The notes beneath the pieces were generated by a model. The model was not told where the DNA came from and ran no database searches. It saw only the letters and a list, made by a program, of their open reading frames with translations. From contig NC_083607.1 of the NCBI RefSeq assembly GCF_029168945.1, forward strand, positions 40,037,257-40,101,256: 64,000 bases of DNA, written 5' to 3'. Origin of the DNA: Cannabis sativa (lineage: Eukaryota > Streptophyta > Magnoliopsida > Rosales > Cannabaceae). Positions 61,974 through 64,000 of this stretch are shown here, piece after piece; positions within the stretch are counted from its first letter, which is position 1, and each line of letters begins with the position of its first letter. The position numbers and the translations under genes are program-made.

Positions 61974-63420
61974 CTAAAAAAAAACAATGTGAGATAACTC
62001 ACCTGAGGCAGGAACATGTGGAGAATGAACAACAGTTGAATCAGAAGGGTGAGAAGAAAAGGACTCACCTGATGCAGTACCTGGTGCTAGTGAACACAAG
62101 GGTTCTGCAGAAACAGAAATACTACCTGGTGCAATCCGATTATGATGATCTGCAATGTCTGATGCAACATGTGGAAGAGAGGCGAAAAAATTCTCATAGG
62201 CAGGAGAGATACCTCCAGTAGAAACAAAAGGAAAAATATGCTCATAAAAATAAACATCTCGAGAAATAAAAGTGAGATTTTTATTCAAATCAAGCAGTTT
62301 GTAACCCTTTATACCTGGAGGATATCCCAAAAAAATACAAGGGGCAGACCTAGGTAAGAATTTTGGCCTTGATTGACTCAAAGTAGAGGCATAGGCTAGA
62401 CACCCAAAGGCTTTTAAGTGGTCATAGGCTGGTTCTTTAGAGTGAAGAATAGCAAAGGGTGTCTTGCCTTTGAGATTAGGTGTAGGAGTTCTATTAATTA
62501 AATAGGCTGCAGTAGCCACACAATCTCCCGAATACACCAAAGGAATGTAAGATTGAAAGAGTAAAGCTCTAGCAACATTGAGTAAATGTTGATACTTTCT
62601 CTCAACAACAAAGTTTTGTTGAGGTCTTTGCACACAAGAGTGATAGTGCATAATCCCAAGTTCATTGAACAAGTCTTTGAACTGTAATTCTTTTGCATTA
62701 TCAGACCTCATACCCTTGATTGTCTTACCAAATGGATTTTGAACAAGGGTAATAAATTGGGGTATAGCATGCTGAGCATCAGATTTTTGTTTGATGAGCT
62801 TGATCCATGTATATCTGGAACAATCATCAACAATGGTAATAAAGTACTTATACCCTTCAATGGTACAAGTATTATAGGGACCCCAAATGTCAACATGAAT
62901 AAGATCAAAGCACTTTTCAGCAATGTTATGATTTGAAATGAAAGGAAGTTTCCTTTGTTTGGCATAATGACAAATAGAGCAATGAAACAAGGAATTAGAA
63001 TCAACAAGAAATTTCAAAGCTTTATTCAATGGATGAGTTTTTACACAAGATGGATGGCCCAATCTATAGTGCCAAACAGTTTCATTTGAAATTTTAGAAT
63101 CAGAAAAAGTGGCAGCAACAGAAATCCGATTCTTATTACAGCTTTGATCAACATTCAAGTAGTATAAATTGTCAAATTTTCTACCCATCCCAATCACCTT
63201 GGTCTTGGAAGTGTCCTGAATGATACAATCATCATCAGAAAACAAAAAGGTGCAATTAGTTGTGGCTGTTAATGAATTCACAGACAACAAATTACACTTA
63301 AAGGTAGGCACATATAGGACATTTTTAAGAACAAGTTCAGGACTCAAATGAACTGTTCCTATGCAAGAAATTTCAGCATGCAAACAATTAGGCATCAAGG
63401 CAGTTTTCAATCGGGTATTG
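61974..63420 (-). pseudogene. Copia integrase (with gag-pre-integrase)
   Basis: Minus-strand frame. The gag-pre-integrase part (LKNVLYVPTFKCNLLSVNSL) leads to the HHCC zinc-binding region HYRLGHPS...CSICHYAKQ. The catalytic core follows: first Asp in HVDIWGP, second in MRSDNAKEL, and Glu in FVVERKYQHLLNVA. The D,D,E triad is therefore intact. The C-terminal GYPPGIKGYKLLDL motif is present. The frame is shifted relative to gag-protease near 63390-63480. It ends at a TAG at 61974-61976 after a run of T. Integrase inserts the cDNA into the chromosome. Confidence 0.92.
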
Positions 63421-64000
63421 ACAAAAGTATTTTTTGAATAAATTGATATCATAACACACATGATGTGTTGCACCTGTATCAATAATCCAATAAGAGCTAG
63501 GAGTAGAAATTTTCATACCAGAAAAATGAGACACAACAGGCTGATCTTCAGAGACATTTTGAGTGTTGTTCTCAGTGGCCTTTTGAGCAAGAATAGCCAT
63601 CAGCTTCTGGCATTGAACACTTGACAAGCTTGAGATGATATCTCTTTCCATTGTAGGCTCCTCGGCCTTGCCTTCATCAGCACCAGAAAAATTAACACCT
63701 GTTGGTTTTCCAGGATTTCCTTTAGCATCTCGATTAGGAAATTTTCCATGGTATTTATGTCCAGGAGGATATCCATTCAGTTTGTAGCATCTCTCGATTG
63801 AATGTCCATTCATACCACAATGAGTACAATTGTACTTAGATCTGAATGGTTGAACAGCACCAGCAAAATGACCATTATTTCCTGAACCAGTAACCTGTGC
63901 ATTGCTACCTTTGTCCTGATCAGTAGTATTGCTGTAATTATTTATCAAATTTCTCTGTCTTTCCTCTTGTATAACAACAGCATAAGCTTTGTTAACACTT
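63388..64000 (-). pseudogene. Copia gag C-terminus and protease, cut by the window edge
   Basis: Minus-strand frame entering from the right edge: VNKAYAVVIQEERQR (gag end), the CCHC knuckle CTHCGMNGHSIERC followed by YKLNGYPPGHK, then a linker and the protease active site IDTGATHH. The frame runs out at 63388 after a shift relative to integrase. The knuckle and DTGA residues are intact. The N-terminal gag lies outside the window. Confidence 0.9.

Larger units (their letters stand above)
59928..64000 (-). mobile_element. Ty1/Copia retrotransposon, minus strand, runs off the right edge
   Basis: From left: a short 3' LTR (about 59928-60162), PPT, RNase H, RT, integrase, protease and gag in the order expected for Copia read on the minus strand. 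The gag knuckle followed by LNGYPPGHK suggests the Ale/Retrofit lineage. The 5' LTR and gag N-terminus lie beyond the window. The polyprotein is interrupted by one frameshift and three in-frame TAG stops, but domains are otherwise well preserved, so inactivation looks recent. Confidence 0.92.

Overview
The window is nuclear DNA of a flowering plant, most likely a eudicot. It is AT-rich, almost wholly built of transposable elements, and carries one intact host gene, a single-exon VQ-motif transcriptional regulator (58653-59345, +). I cannot name the species from sequence alone. Elements were delimited mainly by target-site duplications (TSDs), terminal TG...CA, primer binding sites (PBS), polypurine tracts (PPT) and recognisable protein domains. 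Layout: 1-4100 is gene-free AT-rich sequence with two fold-back MITE-like repeats. 4100-6450 is the 5' end of an old Ty3/gypsy-type element (LTR with TATA box, PBS-like site, decayed gag). That gag is split by a gypsy-type solo LTR (6456-31485, TSD GAACA). The solo LTR is split by a non-autonomous, gag-only Copia-type element A (8318-30673, TSD ATTAT). A's gag is split by a related ORF-less element B (12350-23645, TSD ATAAC). A's right LTR also carries a Harbinger-like MITE (28848-29934, TSD TTA). Each junction closes up when the insert and one TSD copy are removed, so the order of events can be read. 31508-39733 is a pile of broken LTRs and fragments. 39734-43256 is gene-free. 43273-50755 is a decayed L1-type LINE (minus strand, 16-bp TSD) carrying a solo LTR (46144-48242, TSD CCATT). 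51860-56940 is an internally deleted Copia element (minus) carrying a second, oppositely oriented solo LTR of the same family (53711-55901, TSD TTCTA). Both solo LTRs hold a long CT/GA microsatellite at the same internal position. 57340-57557 looks like one end of a CACTA element. The VQ gene follows. From about 59928 to the right edge is a Copia element (minus) with recognisable gag, protease, integrase, reverse transcriptase and RNase H, inactivated by a frameshift and in-frame stops. The most interesting signals are: an array of short hairpins in the 6456-31485 LTR whose stems change in a compensatory way while the loop stays nearly constant; the unusually long (about 3.6 kb) leaders of A and B, with conserved blocks and a small CpG-rich island just inside the PBS; and the nested stack itself. 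Identity statements are by eye; no alignment or database search was run.
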